Positions 26,214 to 35,085 of a stretch of DNA of 64,000 bases are shown in pieces (positions within the stretch are counted from its first letter, which is position 1; the number at the start of each line of letters is the position of its first letter). Location: contig NZ_JACHMG010000001.1 in assembly GCF_014204865.1 (NCBI RefSeq), positions 186,001 through 250,000 of the forward strand, read 5' to 3'. A model generated the notes under the pieces. The model saw nothing but the letters and a program-made list of their open reading frames with translations, had not been told where the DNA came from and made no database searches. Source of the DNA: Amycolatopsis jiangsuensis. Its GTDB lineage: Bacteria; Actinomycetota; Actinomycetes; Mycobacteriales; Pseudonocardiaceae. The position numbers and the translations under genes are program-made.

Positions 26214-27376
26214 CGCGCGGGGAGGACGCGACCGCGGACCTCGCCGAAGCCCAGCTTCGCCCCGGAGCGGGTGGTGGCGGTGCCTTCGAGGACGACCTCG
26301 TCGCCGTCCTGCAGGAAGGTGCGGGGCTCGCCGCCGACCGTGAGCGGATCGCGCCCGCCCCAGGACAGTTCGAGGAACGAGCCGCGCTCGGCCGGGCCGG
26401 GGCCGGAGATCGTGCCCGAGCCGTACAGGTCGCCGGTGCGCGCGGACGCGCCGTTCACGGTGAGGTGCGCGAGCATCTGCGCCGGCGACCAGTACATCTC
26501 GCGAAACGGCGGGCGCGAGACCTCCTGGCCGTTCCACCGCACGGTCAGCTCGATGTCCAGCCCCCACGGTGCGCTCTCGGCCAGGTAGGGCAACGGTTCC
26601 GGATCGGTCTGCCCTGGCAGCGGGACGCGGGCCTCGGCCAGTGCGAGGATCGGCACCACCCACGGCGAGACGGACGTGGCGAAGCTCTTGCCCAGGTTCG
26701 GTCCGAGCGGCACGTACTCCCAGGCCTGGATGTCGCGCGCGGACCAGTCGTTGAGCAGGACCGCGCCGAACACGTGCCGGGGGAAGTCGTCCGGCGACAG
26801 CGGGGTGTTCGCGGGGGTGCCGGTGCCGACCACGAAGCCCAGCTCGGCCTCGATGTCCAGCCGCGTGCTCGGGCCGAACACCGGCGCCGGTCCGTCCGGA
26901 CCTGTGCGCTGCCCGCTCGGGCGCACGACGTCGGTACCGGAGACGTACACCGTCCCGGCCCGGCCGTGGTAGCCGACCGGGAGGTGTTTCCAGTTGGGCA
27001 GCAACGGTTCCGCGTCCGGCCGGAACAGCCGCCCGACGTTCGACGCGTGGTGTTCCGAGGCGTAGAAGTCCACGTAGTCGGCGACCTCGAACGGCAGGTG
27101 CAGGCTGACCTCGCCGACCGGGTGCAGCGCCGCGGCGGGTACCTCGCCGGCCAGCAGGTCCTGGATGCGCCGGCGCACAGCGACCCAGCGTTCGTAGCCC
27201 TGCGCCATGAACGCGTTCAGCGTCGGCTCGGCGAACACCGCCTCGCCCAGCGCGACGGAGAGGTCCAGCACGTCGTCGCCGACGCGGACGCCGACCCGAG
27301 GGTCGCCGCCCGCGGGGGAGAACACGCCGTAGGGCAGGTTTTCGGGGCCGAACAAGGAGTCGGCGGGCACGGTCAT
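26210..27376 (-). CDS. fahA: Fumarylacetoacetase
   Basis: A 388-residue FAH enzyme with the N-terminal SH3-like domain and the C-terminal metal-binding catalytic domain. Seen are DFYASEHHASNVGRLFRP, LPVGYHGRAGTVYVSGTD, LDIEAELGFVVG, FGAVLLNDWSARDIQAWE and SGTISGPGPAERGS. It hydrolyses fumarylacetoacetate to fumarate and acetoacetate, the last step of tyrosine/homogentisate breakdown. The ATG overlaps the stop of the upstream unknown gene (ATGA), and hmgA is one gene further up, so this is the end of an hmgA operon. Confidence 0.95.
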   Translation of the reverse strand: MTVPADSLFGPENLPYGVFSPAGGDPRVGVRVGDDVLDLSVALGEAVFAEPTLNAFMAQGYERWVAVRRRIQDLLAGEVPAAALHPVGEVSLHLPFEVADYVDFYASEHHASNVGRLFRPDAEPLLPNWKHLPVGYHGRAGTVYVSGTDVVRPSGQRTGPDGPAPVFGPSTRLDIEAELGFVVGTGTPANTPLSPDDFPRHVFGAVLLNDWSARDIQAWEYVPLGPNLGKSFATSVSPWVVPILALAEARVPLPGQTDPEPLPYLAESAPWGLDIELTVRWNGQEVSRPPFREMYWSPAQMLAHLTVNGASARTGDLYGSGTISGPGPAERGSFLELSWGGRDPLTVGGEPRTFLQDGDEVVLEGTATTRSGAKLGFGEVRGRVLPAR

Positions 27377-28203
27377 GCGGGGGCTCCGATCAGGCCGAGG
27401 TCAGTCAGGTCGGTGAGGGGGTCGGTGACGCTGCAGGTGCCGAACGAGGTGAACCGCTTCCTGGCGAGGAGCAGCCGCTGCGGCGGCAGCTCGCGGACTC
27501 GGGCAGCGACCGTCGCCGCGTCGCGTTCGGCAAGCAGTGAGCGGACTTCCTCGTCCGATGTTTCGCGTGCGGCGGCTTCGGTGGCGAGCAGCAGGTTCAG
27601 AAAGCCGTGCTGTTCGAATCCGGTCTCCGCGTCGGTGTTGCGGATCGCGTGGTGCAGTCCGGCGGTCGCCTTGAACGCGACGCCCGCCTTCGCGGCTTCG
27701 CGAATCACGGTGGCGAGCTCTGCTTCGTCCGGGTAGGCCTCGGCGGATGTGCCGCCGGTGCGGAACTTCGCGCGGTGGCCCGTGCCGGACAGCGCGTGCA
27801 GCAAGGGGACACGTCGTTCGTCGCGGGGGATTTCGACAGCGACCGGAACGGGCAGACTGTCCACAGCGCACCGAAGTGTGGATGCGTCGACTCCCTGCGG
27901 CACAGCGATCTCCAGCCCCTCCAACGTGACCGGCAGGTCGGCGGTTTTCGCGAGTACGTCCGGAATTCCGTCCGGACCGGCGGGCACGGTGACCACGATC
28001 GCCGGCGATGGTCCTCGGCCGGTGAGCACTGCGGCGAGTTCGTCCAGCGCGGATGCGGAGACCACCAGCGGGCCGACCATGTCCGCGTACCACGCGGTGG
28101 TGTGGTGATCGTGCGCGGCGACGGCGTCCGGCAGCGGGGCGAGCCCGGGCGGAAACACCGCGGCGTCGTCGAACAAGCCACGGGTCCACGGCTCGCCGGT
28201 CAC
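27373..28203 (-). CDS. Unrecognised protein between hmgA and fahA
   Basis: A 276-residue soluble protein, translationally coupled on both sides (GTGA overlap with hmgA, ATGA with fahA). I do not recognise its family. Visible features are an N-terminal GLFDDAAVFPPGLAPLPDAV, a middle with repeated hydrophobic strands (AIVVTVPAG, VAVEIPR), and a C-terminal block KFRTGGTSAEAYPDEAELA followed by AFKATAGLHHAIRNT, which suggests a phosphate- or acid-binding barrel-like fold. Maleylacetoacetate isomerase, the enzyme expected between HmgA and FahA, is otherwise absent here, so an isomerase role is possible but unproven. Confidence 0.8.
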   Translation of the reverse strand: MTGEPWTRGLFDDAAVFPPGLAPLPDAVAAHDHHTTAWYADMVGPLVVSASALDELAAVLTGRGPSPAIVVTVPAGPDGIPDVLAKTADLPVTLEGLEIAVPQGVDASTLRCAVDSLPVPVAVEIPRDERRVPLLHALSGTGHRAKFRTGGTSAEAYPDEAELATVIREAAKAGVAFKATAGLHHAIRNTDAETGFEQHGFLNLLLATEAAARETSDEEVRSLLAERDAATVAARVRELPPQRLLLARKRFTSFGTCSVTDPLTDLTDLGLIGAPA

Positions 28204-29399
28204 GAGAGCGGCCCTCGCCCGGCCCAGGTCCAGGCGTAACCGGGATCCTCGCTCGCGGATCCGCCTTCGCCGAGCTCGAGCGGGCGGAACGTGTCGACCA
28301 TGACCGCCAGCTCGTCGAAGAACTCCGCGCCGAGCGAGCGTTCCACCGCGCCGGGCTGCGGGCCGTGGCTGTGCCCGCCAGGGTGCAGGCTGATCGAGCC
28401 CTGGCCGATGCCGGAACCCTTGCGTGCCTCGTAATTGCCGCCGCAGTAGAACATCACCTCGTCGGAGTCCACATTGGAGTGGTAGTACGGCACGGGTACG
28501 GCCAGCGGGTGGTAGTCGACCTTGCGTGGCACGAAGTTGCAGATGACGAAGTTGTCGCCCTCGAACACCTGGTGCACCGGCGGCGGCTGGTGCACGCGCC
28601 CGGTGATCGGCTCGAAGTCGGAGACGTTGAACGTGTACGGGTACAGATGCCCGTCCCAGCCCACGACGTCGAACGGGTGCGTCGGGTACACGTAGCGGGT
28701 GCCGGTCACGCCTCGTGCGCCGCGGTGCTTCACCAGGACCTCGACGTCGGTTCCCTCGGCCAGCAGTGGTGCGGCCGGGCCGTGCAGGTCGCGTTCGCAG
28801 TACGGCGCGTGTTCCAGCAGCTGGCCGTAGCGCGACAGATACCGCTTCGGCGGGGCGATGTGCGAGTTGGCCTCGATCACGTAGACGCGCAACGGCTCCG
28901 CACCGGCCGGAATCCAGCGGTGGGTGGTGGCGCGGGGCAGCAGCACGTAGTCGCCGGCCCGCACGGACAAAGCGCCGAAGACCGTTTCCACCTTCCCCTC
29001 GCCGGACTCGACGTATCCGCACTCGTCACCGATCGCGTTGCGATACAAGGGAGAAGGCGCGCCGGCGGCGACGTAGGAGATGCGGACGTCACCGTTGCCC
29101 AGTACCAGCCTCCGCCCGGTGACCACGTCCGCGGACTTCCAGTCCTGGCCGGGAAAGAGCGTGTGCAGCTTCAGGTGCCGAGGCTTGAGTGGCCGGTTCT
29201 CGGTGCGGGTCTGGTCCGGCAGCTCCCACGCGGTCGCGTCGACGATGGCCGAGGGAACGCCGCGGTGGTAGAGCAGCGACGAATCGGACGAGAAGCCTTC
29301 CTCGCCCATCAGTTCTTCGGAGTAGAGCGTGCCTTCGGGGGTGCGGTGCTGGGTGTGCCGCTTCGGTGGCACGCTGCCCACGCTGCGGTAGTAGGCCAT
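28200..29399 (-). CDS. hmgA: Homogentisate 1,2-dioxygenase
   Basis: A 399-residue cupin-type iron dioxygenase of the short actinobacterial form (proteobacterial and animal enzymes run about 430-450). Likely iron ligands are H307 and E314 in YYHSNVDSDEVMFY and H343 or H345 in HPGGHSHGP. It opens the homogentisate ring to maleylacetoacetate in tyrosine/phenylalanine catabolism. GGAGG lies 7 nt before the ATG. It is first in the hmgA-unknown-fahA operon, and a MarR gene lies 129 bp upstream on the same strand. The intervening DNA has an AT-rich stretch (29461-29490) suited to a promoter or operator. Confidence 0.95.
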   Translation of the reverse strand: MAYYRSVGSVPPKRHTQHRTPEGTLYSEELMGEEGFSSDSSLLYHRGVPSAIVDATAWELPDQTRTENRPLKPRHLKLHTLFPGQDWKSADVVTGRRLVLGNGDVRISYVAAGAPSPLYRNAIGDECGYVESGEGKVETVFGALSVRAGDYVLLPRATTHRWIPAGAEPLRVYVIEANSHIAPPKRYLSRYGQLLEHAPYCERDLHGPAAPLLAEGTDVEVLVKHRGARGVTGTRYVYPTHPFDVVGWDGHLYPYTFNVSDFEPITGRVHQPPPVHQVFEGDNFVICNFVPRKVDYHPLAVPVPYYHSNVDSDEVMFYCGGNYEARKGSGIGQGSISLHPGGHSHGPQPGAVERSLGAEFFDELAVMVDTFRPLELGEGGSASEDPGYAWTWAGRGPLS

Positions 29400-29528
29400 G
29401 GATCGCCTCCTGACGAGGGAAGTGCGCGGAAAGCCGGTGGGTGCGACCGGAACCGGCCGGAAAAACTGATCAATGTGTGTACTAATTTTCCGGCTCAGCC
29501 TAGCCCGGGGCCGGACGGGGCGGAAGGG

Positions 29529-30062
29529 TCAGCGCCGGGTCGCGAAGCCCGCCCGTGCGCTGATCAGCTTGCCCAGCAACAGGACCAGCGCCCGTTGCTC
29601 GTCCTCGGTGAGAACCTCCACCCAGCCGGCCTCGCGCTCGTTCTGCGTCTCGAAGACCTCGAGCATCTCGCGCTGCCCGGCCTCGGTCAGCGACAGCCGC
29701 ACGGACCGGCCGTCGCGTTCGCCGGGGGAGCGGGCCAGCAGGCCGTCCGCGACGAGGGTCTTGGCGAGATTGGACACCGCCGCCCGGCTCATCCCGGCGA
29801 GCCGCGCCGCGGCCGACGGCTCGAGCGGTCCGGCCAGCCACACCACGAACAGCACCCGGAACGCCGCCCACGACCGCCCGCGCGGCCGGTGCACCGCGGC
29901 CTCCAGGTCGTAGGTCACCACGGTCGAGGCCCGGTTCAGGGTGAGCAGCACCTCGGTGGCCAGCTGGTGGCGGAAGCCGAACTCCCGCGACAGCCTGCGG
30001 TTGGCCAGTGCGATGAACGACCAGAAGTCGAGCGAGTCCGGGTCCGGCCGGTCGGGGTCCAT
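29529..30062 (-). CDS. MarR-family regulator upstream of the homogentisate operon
   Basis: A 177-residue MarR protein with winged HTH PSAAARLAGMSRAAVSNLAK and the wing RSPGERDGRSVRLSLTEAG. TAGGGT (minus strand, 30069-30074) lies 6 nt before the ATG, so the message is probably leaderless with its own promoter, despite a transporter gene ending only 36 nt upstream. It is the natural candidate to control hmgA in response to homogentisate or a related aromatic. Confidence 0.9.
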   Translation of the reverse strand: MDPDRPDPDSLDFWSFIALANRRLSREFGFRHQLATEVLLTLNRASTVVTYDLEAAVHRPRGRSWAAFRVLFVVWLAGPLEPSAAARLAGMSRAAVSNLAKTLVADGLLARSPGERDGRSVRLSLTEAGQREMLEVFETQNEREAGWVEVLTEDEQRALVLLLGKLISARAGFATRR

Positions 30063-30098
30063 GCGGGCACCCTAAACCGGCCGGGCACCGTGTCACAG

Positions 30099-31445
30099 TC
30101 ACAACTGCTTCTTCCGGGTCCGGGTCCGGGTACCCGCCTCGCGCGGCACCTTCAGGAACACCAGCATCACCGCGGACAGGACGAGGCAGCCGATCGGGAA
30201 GTACAGGCCGATCGTGACGTCGGTGTCGGTGGCCGCAAGCCCGATCGCGTACGGGCCGAAGAACCCGCCCAGCGCGGCGATGGAGTTGATCGCCGCCAGC
30301 CCGACCGCGGTGTGTTCCTTGGACAGCACGCGTGCGGCCATCGCCCAGTACGGCGCCAGGTAGCCGAGCACCCCGACCGCCGCCAGGGAAAGACTGATCA
30401 GCGAAAGCACCGGCACCGACGTGAACTGGATCGCGCCGAAGAAGCCGAGCGCGGCCACCAGTACCAGCGCGATGACGTGCCCCTTCCGTTCCCCGGTGCG
30501 GTCGGAGCTGCGCGCCAGCAGCACCATGCCCACCGCCCCGACCAGGTACGGGATCGCGCCCAGCAGCCCGATGTTCGTGGACGAGTACTTCGGATCCAGC
30601 TGCTTGACGATCAGGGGCAGGAAGAACGTGAGCCCGTACAGCCCGCACGCGATGAACAGGTTCGAGACGGCCAGGTGCAGCACCCTTCCGTCGCGCACGG
30701 CACGCAGCTGGCCGAGGAAGGTCTCCTTCTGCTCCGGAACGTATTCGCGGTCGATCTCCGCCTGCAGCCAGCCGCGCTCCTCGCGGGTGAGGAACTTCGC
30801 GTCGGCCGGTTTGTTCGGCAGCCACAGGAAGGTCGCGATGCCGATCAGCACCGCGGGCGCGCCCTGCAGGATGAACACCCACTGCCAGCTGCTCATCCCG
30901 AACCAGTGCACGTGGTCGAGGATCCAACCGCCGAACAGGCTGCCCAGGATCAGCGCGATCGGCTGGGCGAGGGCGAGCGTGGCGATCGCCCGGCCACGCT
31001 CGCGGCCGCGGAACCAGAACGTGAGGTACAGCAGCAGCCCGGGGAACAGCCCGGCCTCGGCGATGCCGAGCAGGATCCGCGCGAGGATCAGGTGCGTCAC
31101 GTTCGCCACGAACCCGGTCAGCACGGTGACGATGCCCCAGCTGACCGCGATCCGGCCGAGCCACAGCCGGGCGCCGACCTTGTTCATGACCATGTTGCTC
31201 GGGATCTCGAACACGACGTAGGCGAGGAAGAAGATCGCCGACGCGACACCGAACGTGGCGGCGGTGATGGTCAGCTCGGTGGCCATGCCGAGCTGCGCGT
31301 AGCCGATGTTGGCCCGGTCCATGTAGTTGAACACGTACAGCAGGCCGATCAGCGGCATCACGCGCAGCCCGACCTTGCGGACGGTGCGGCGGGCCAGCGG
31401 TGAGTCCGCCGCGGTGACGGCGGGGGCCCCGGCGGGGACGGTCAT
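30099..31445 (-). CDS. MFS anion:cation symporter (ACS family)
   Basis: A 448-residue 12-helix importer with ACS-family features: LLYVFNYMDRANIGYAQL at helix 1, EIPSNMVMNKVGARLWLGRI, LLGIAEAGLFPGLLLYLTFWF, and a long central loop with WLPNKPADAKFLTREERGWL. Relatives take up carboxylates such as phthalate, glucarate or hydroxyphenylacetate derivatives. It follows the FAD dehydrogenase gene by 32 nt as the last gene of the operon that starts with the NTF2-like gene, so it likely imports that pathway's substrate; supply to the homogentisate genes cannot be excluded. Confidence 0.9.
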   Translation of the reverse strand: MTVPAGAPAVTAADSPLARRTVRKVGLRVMPLIGLLYVFNYMDRANIGYAQLGMATELTITAATFGVASAIFFLAYVVFEIPSNMVMNKVGARLWLGRIAVSWGIVTVLTGFVANVTHLILARILLGIAEAGLFPGLLLYLTFWFRGRERGRAIATLALAQPIALILGSLFGGWILDHVHWFGMSSWQWVFILQGAPAVLIGIATFLWLPNKPADAKFLTREERGWLQAEIDREYVPEQKETFLGQLRAVRDGRVLHLAVSNLFIACGLYGLTFFLPLIVKQLDPKYSSTNIGLLGAIPYLVGAVGMVLLARSSDRTGERKGHVIALVLVAALGFFGAIQFTSVPVLSLISLSLAAVGVLGYLAPYWAMAARVLSKEHTAVGLAAINSIAALGGFFGPYAIGLAATDTDVTIGLYFPIGCLVLSAVMLVFLKVPREAGTRTRTRKKQL

Positions 31446-31477
31446 CGGATTCTCCTCAGAGCGGAAGACGGGCGGGC

Positions 31478-32896
31478 TCAGCCCGCGGCGGCGGCGCGGC
31501 CGGCGATCCGGCCCATGGTGACGGCGTTCGCGACGGCGTTGCCGCCACCCACGTAACGAAGGCCCAGCACCCCGGCGCCGGCCTCGCCGGCGGCGAAGAG
31601 CCCGGGTACCCGGTTGCCGAGCGCGTCGAGCACCGCGGCGCCGGCGTCGATCTCCAGCCCGGCGTGCGTGCAGACCAGCTCGGCCGGCAGGGTGCGCGCG
31701 GCGTAGAACGGTGCGGTGGCGATCTCGGTGGGCGGCTCGGTCGCGCCCTTGGCGGCGAGGCTTTCGTGCCGCAGGAACTCCGTATCCTCGCCGCCGGCGG
31801 GAAGCTGACCGTTCCACCGGTCCACAGTGGCCTGGAGCGCGGCGGCGGGTACGGCCATCTTCCCCGCGAGTTCTTCGAGCGTGCCGGCGCGGAGCGTGCG
31901 GCCGGAGTCCGCTTCGGACCGCACGTGCCCAGCGTTCCAGTGCGCGTAACCGGGCGGCAGGCCCTGGCGGGCGCGGTCGTCGAAGACCATCCACACCGGA
32001 CCGTCCTGTGCGGAGATGATCCCGCTGGACACCGCGTAGGAGGCGTCCTCGTCCATGAACCGTCGGCCGTGGGAGCCGACCAGGACCCGCGACCGCGGCG
32101 GGAAACCGGACTGCCAGTGGTGCAGGCGCTGGAAATACGCGGTGGGCAGGAGAAGACCCCAGCCCTCGCCGGTGATCGCGGCGTCGACCTGGTCGCCGAA
32201 CGCGAAGTGGTCCCCGCGGGAACCGGGTGCGGCGACGACGAAAAGGTCCTCGCCCGCGGCGTCGGCGTCGGGATAGTAGCGGCTGCGCAGTGCCGGATCC
32301 TGCGCGAACCCACCACTGGCGACGACCACCGCGCCTGCCCGCACCTCGACGCCGTCGGCGACGACGCCGGTCACCCGTCCGTGCTCGACCAGCAGCCGCT
32401 CGACGCGCGTGTTCAGCACCGCCTCGGCCCCGGCCCGCCGCCGGGCGCGGTCGAGCACCTGTACGAGTCCGTAGCCCTGGTCCTTCGGCACGTGCCCGCG
32501 CCACACGTCCTCGACACCCGCGCGGGTGAGTCCCGGCGTGTGCGCGTCGTGGGAGAACTTCGCCGGGATGTCCGCCCCGAGCTCGATCAGCCACTCCACG
32601 GCGGCCCCGGCCTGACGGCAGAACGCCTTGACCAGCCCGGGTTTCAGCTGCCAGTGGTTGAGATCGAGGTAGTGCTGGAGAAACCGTTGCGGACTGTCTT
32701 CGACACCGAGCGCCGCCTGCACGCTGGTGCCTGCGGCGGTGAGCATTCCGGCGGACAGCTGCGTGGAGCCGCCGATCTCCCGTTCGGCCTCGAACAGCAG
32801 GACCGAAGCCCCGTGCTCGGCCGCGGACACCGCGGCGGCCAGGCCCGCTCCGCCGCCGCCGATCACCACGACGTCGGCCGTCGCGTCCGTGCTCAT
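31478..32896 (-). CDS. FAD-dependent dehydrogenase, fumarate reductase/KstD-like
   Basis: A 472-residue flavoprotein. The N-terminal dinucleotide motif VVIGGGGAGLAAAVSAAEHG, the FAD motif EREIGGSTQLSAGML, GAVVVASGGF in the middle and the C-terminal GLFAAGEAGAGVLGL with YVGGGNAVANAVTMG place it in the fumarate reductase/3-ketosteroid dehydrogenase superfamily. It should introduce or reduce a double bond next to a carbonyl. Its ATG overlaps the upstream SDR stop (ATGA). With two SDRs it suggests stepwise oxidation of an alicyclic alcohol or ketone, substrate unknown. Confidence 0.87.
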   Translation of the reverse strand: MSTDATADVVVIGGGGAGLAAAVSAAEHGASVLLFEAEREIGGSTQLSAGMLTAAGTSVQAALGVEDSPQRFLQHYLDLNHWQLKPGLVKAFCRQAGAAVEWLIELGADIPAKFSHDAHTPGLTRAGVEDVWRGHVPKDQGYGLVQVLDRARRRAGAEAVLNTRVERLLVEHGRVTGVVADGVEVRAGAVVVASGGFAQDPALRSRYYPDADAAGEDLFVVAAPGSRGDHFAFGDQVDAAITGEGWGLLLPTAYFQRLHHWQSGFPPRSRVLVGSHGRRFMDEDASYAVSSGIISAQDGPVWMVFDDRARQGLPPGYAHWNAGHVRSEADSGRTLRAGTLEELAGKMAVPAAALQATVDRWNGQLPAGGEDTEFLRHESLAAKGATEPPTEIATAPFYAARTLPAELVCTHAGLEIDAGAAVLDALGNRVPGLFAAGEAGAGVLGLRYVGGGNAVANAVTMGRIAGRAAAAG

Positions 32897-33687
32897 CCGA
32901 GGTCACCTCCGGCTCCGGCGACGATGCGGTGGTAGAGCCCGTTGGAGACCAGCCCGCCGTCCGCGGTGACCTCGCTGCCGGTCAGGTAGCTCGAACGGCC
33001 GGACAACAGGAACAACACCACGTCGGTGATTTCCCGCGGAGTGCCCATCCGTCCGAACGGGACACTGTCCAGTGCGGACGCGACGAAGGAATCGGCTCCG
33101 CCGAGCAGGCCGGTGTCCACGAGTCCGGGGTGGACGGAGTTGACCCGGATGCCCCAGCGCGCGAAATTGCCTGCGGCGGATTTGGACAGTCCGGTCAGGC
33201 CCCATTTGCTGGCGGAGTAGGCGGGGGAGAAGTAGCCGATCTGGCCGGAGACCGAGGAGATGTTGACGATCGATCCGCCGCCGGACTCGCGCATCAGCGG
33301 CGCCATCGCGTGCATTCCGTGGAACGGTCCGGACAGGTTGACCGCCAGGACCTGGTCCCAGACCGCGGCGGTGGTGTCGAGAAATTCCAGCCGCCGCGAG
33401 ATGCCCGCGTTGTTGACCAGACCACCCAGTTCGCCGTGCTCCGCACGGATCCGGCCGGCCACGTCCGTCCACTGTGCTGGGTCCGTGACGTCAAGTCGAT
33501 ATGCGGTGGCCTTTCCGCCGGCTGCGACGATCTCCTCGGCGACCGGACCGGCGTCGGCGAGATCCGCCACGCACACGTGCACCCCGCGTTCGCCGAGTGC
33601 GCGCGCGTGCTCCCGGCCCATCCCGTTCGCCGCACCGGTGACGAGCACGACGTCCGGGTAGCGCACGGTCTCGACGGCGTCAGACAT
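32893..33687 (-). CDS. Short-chain dehydrogenase/reductase
   Basis: A 264-residue classical SDR with TGAANGMGREHARALGERG near the N-terminus, NNAGISRRLEF, IVNISSVSGQIGYFSPAYSA and the active-site Tyr and Lys in YSASKWG. NAD(P)-dependent alcohol/ketone chemistry. It overlaps the preceding SDR gene by 8 nt and the FAD dehydrogenase by 4 nt, so the three are one translational unit. Confidence 0.88.
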   Translation of the reverse strand: MSDAVETVRYPDVVLVTGAANGMGREHARALGERGVHVCVADLADAGPVAEEIVAAGGKATAYRLDVTDPAQWTDVAGRIRAEHGELGGLVNNAGISRRLEFLDTTAAVWDQVLAVNLSGPFHGMHAMAPLMRESGGGSIVNISSVSGQIGYFSPAYSASKWGLTGLSKSAAGNFARWGIRVNSVHPGLVDTGLLGGADSFVASALDSVPFGRMGTPREITDVVLFLLSGRSSYLTGSEVTADGGLVSNGLYHRIVAGAGGDLG

Positions 33688-34513
33688 GGCGCGAGCCGCC
33701 GTCGACGGCGAGGCTGTGCCCGGTGACGTACCGTGCGCTGTCGGAAAGCAGGAACAGCAGGACGCCGAACACCTCTTCCGGCGAGCCGATCCGGTGCAGC
33801 GGCACCGCGGCCAGCGCTTTCTCCAGTGCCGGGGCGTCGTCCTGGATCCAGCGGGTCATCTCGGTGTCGATGTAGCCCGGTGCGATGGAGTTGACCCGGA
33901 TGCCCTGGTCGCCCAGTTCCACCGCGAGCGATTCGGTGAGGTGGGCGACGGCGGCCTTGGAACTGCAGTACGCCGCGCGTCCCCGGCGCACGCGCACGGC
34001 CGAGACCGAGGCCATGTTGACGATCGCGCTACCCGGACGCATTCGCGCGGCGGCGGCCTGCGCGCCGAAGAGCACCCCTTCCACGTTGACCGAGAGGGTG
34101 GCGCGGATCTGCTCCGGCGTGACGTCCGGGACCTCGGCGAACGGGAAGATCCCGGCGTTGTTGACCCAGAAGTCGATCCGGCCGAACTCGTCGATCGCCC
34201 GCCGGGCCAGCGCCACGTGGTCCTCGGCGCGGGTGACGTCCAGTGTGGACGGCACGATCCGGCCGGGCTCGTCCGCGACGGACTCCGCGGCCAGCGCGGC
34301 GCTCAGCTCGTCCGCGGTGGCGGTCATCGCCGCGTCGTCGAGATCGCCCGCGACCACGTGTACCCCGCGGGTGGCCAGTCCGGCGGCGAACCGGGCACCC
34401 ATCCCGCGGGCGGCGCCGGTGATCACCGCGACCTTGCCCGCCATCTCCGGGTAGTGCGCGGTCATCGGCTGGTGCAGCACCCGGCCGGGGCCGGTCGCTT
34501 CGGTGTTGCTCAT
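33680..34513 (-). CDS. Short-chain dehydrogenase/reductase
   Basis: A 277-residue SDR with TGAARGMGARFAAGLATRG starting near residue 33, NNAGIFPFAEVPD, IVNMASVSAVRVRRGRAAYC and YCSSKAAVAHL for catalysis, plus PGYIDTEMTRW. The 25-30 residues before the Rossmann motif are longer than usual for the family. Second gene of the operon, 36 nt after the NTF2-like gene and overlapping the next SDR. Confidence 0.88.
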   Translation of the reverse strand: MSNTEATGPGRVLHQPMTAHYPEMAGKVAVITGAARGMGARFAAGLATRGVHVVAGDLDDAAMTATADELSAALAAESVADEPGRIVPSTLDVTRAEDHVALARRAIDEFGRIDFWVNNAGIFPFAEVPDVTPEQIRATLSVNVEGVLFGAQAAAARMRPGSAIVNMASVSAVRVRRGRAAYCSSKAAVAHLTESLAVELGDQGIRVNSIAPGYIDTEMTRWIQDDAPALEKALAAVPLHRIGSPEEVFGVLLFLLSDSARYVTGHSLAVDGGSRHV

Positions 34514-34549
34514 GGTGCTCCTTGCGTTTTCCGTGACGGTGGTGCGGGA

Positions 34550-35044
34550 TCAGCTGTCGCGGTGGACGGTGCGGCGACGGACTCGCCAGCCGGCAGCGGT
34601 GCGGACGAGTTCGTCGTCCAGCACGGTGATCCGGTGCAGCCGGGGCACGCCGCCCGCCGGGGTGCCCACGATCTGCAGGTAGGCCAGCGCGTGCACCGTG
34701 TCCGGGTTCTGTCCGGTTCGGACATCCACTGTGGACACGACGTGCCGCAGCCGTTCGCCGGATTCGGCACAGCCGGCATGGAATCGCTCGGCGAACGCGG
34801 TGAGCGCGGCGGTACCGGTCGCCGGTTCCGGATAGCTGGGCGACCGGAACCGCCCGTCCGGGGTGAACGTGGCGGCCCAGCCGGCGGCCCGGCCGGAGTC
34901 GATCGCGTGGCTCTGCCGCCCGTACAACTGGTGCACGGCGAGCACGTCCGCCACCGGGACCTCGGGCGGGACTTCGGCCGGGACCTCTGCCGAGACTTCG
35001 GCCGGGACCCCAGCCGCAGATCCGGTGGGGCGACTGTCTGCCAT
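34550..35044 (-). CDS. NTF2/SnoaL-like small protein
   Basis: A 164-residue protein with the cone-shaped NTF2-like fold pattern: helix VLAVHQLYGRQSHAIDSGRA, then GWAATFTPDGRF (the WAATF-DG segment is typical of SnoaL-like dehydratase/isomerase subfamilies) and a C-terminal strand HRITVLDDELVRTAAGWRV. GGAGG is 7 nt before the ATG. The N-terminus has a four-fold AEVSAEVPAEVPPEVP repeat. As first gene of the operon divergent from an IclR gene it may be an isomerase, dehydratase or ring-hydroxylating small subunit-like protein; the exact reaction is unknown. Confidence 0.8.
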   Translation of the reverse strand: MADSRPTGSAAGVPAEVSAEVPAEVPPEVPVADVLAVHQLYGRQSHAIDSGRAAGWAATFTPDGRFRSPSYPEPATGTAALTAFAERFHAGCAESGERLRHVVSTVDVRTGQNPDTVHALAYLQIVGTPAGGVPRLHRITVLDDELVRTAAGWRVRRRTVHRDS

Positions 35045-35085
35045 GCCGGAACCTCCGTTGTCCCGTCCGGATGTGCGTGCTATAT

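Noticed and set aside
29461..29490. MarR operator palindrome ahead of hmgA
   Set aside because: The stretch is AT-rich and well placed, but I could not find convincing symmetric arms, so no operator is claimed.
28053..31403. Plus-strand open frame of 1116 codons opposite hmgA, MarR and the ACS transporter
   Set aside because: High-GC antisense frames stay open by chance; it spans several well-supported genes, has no family features and no start signal.
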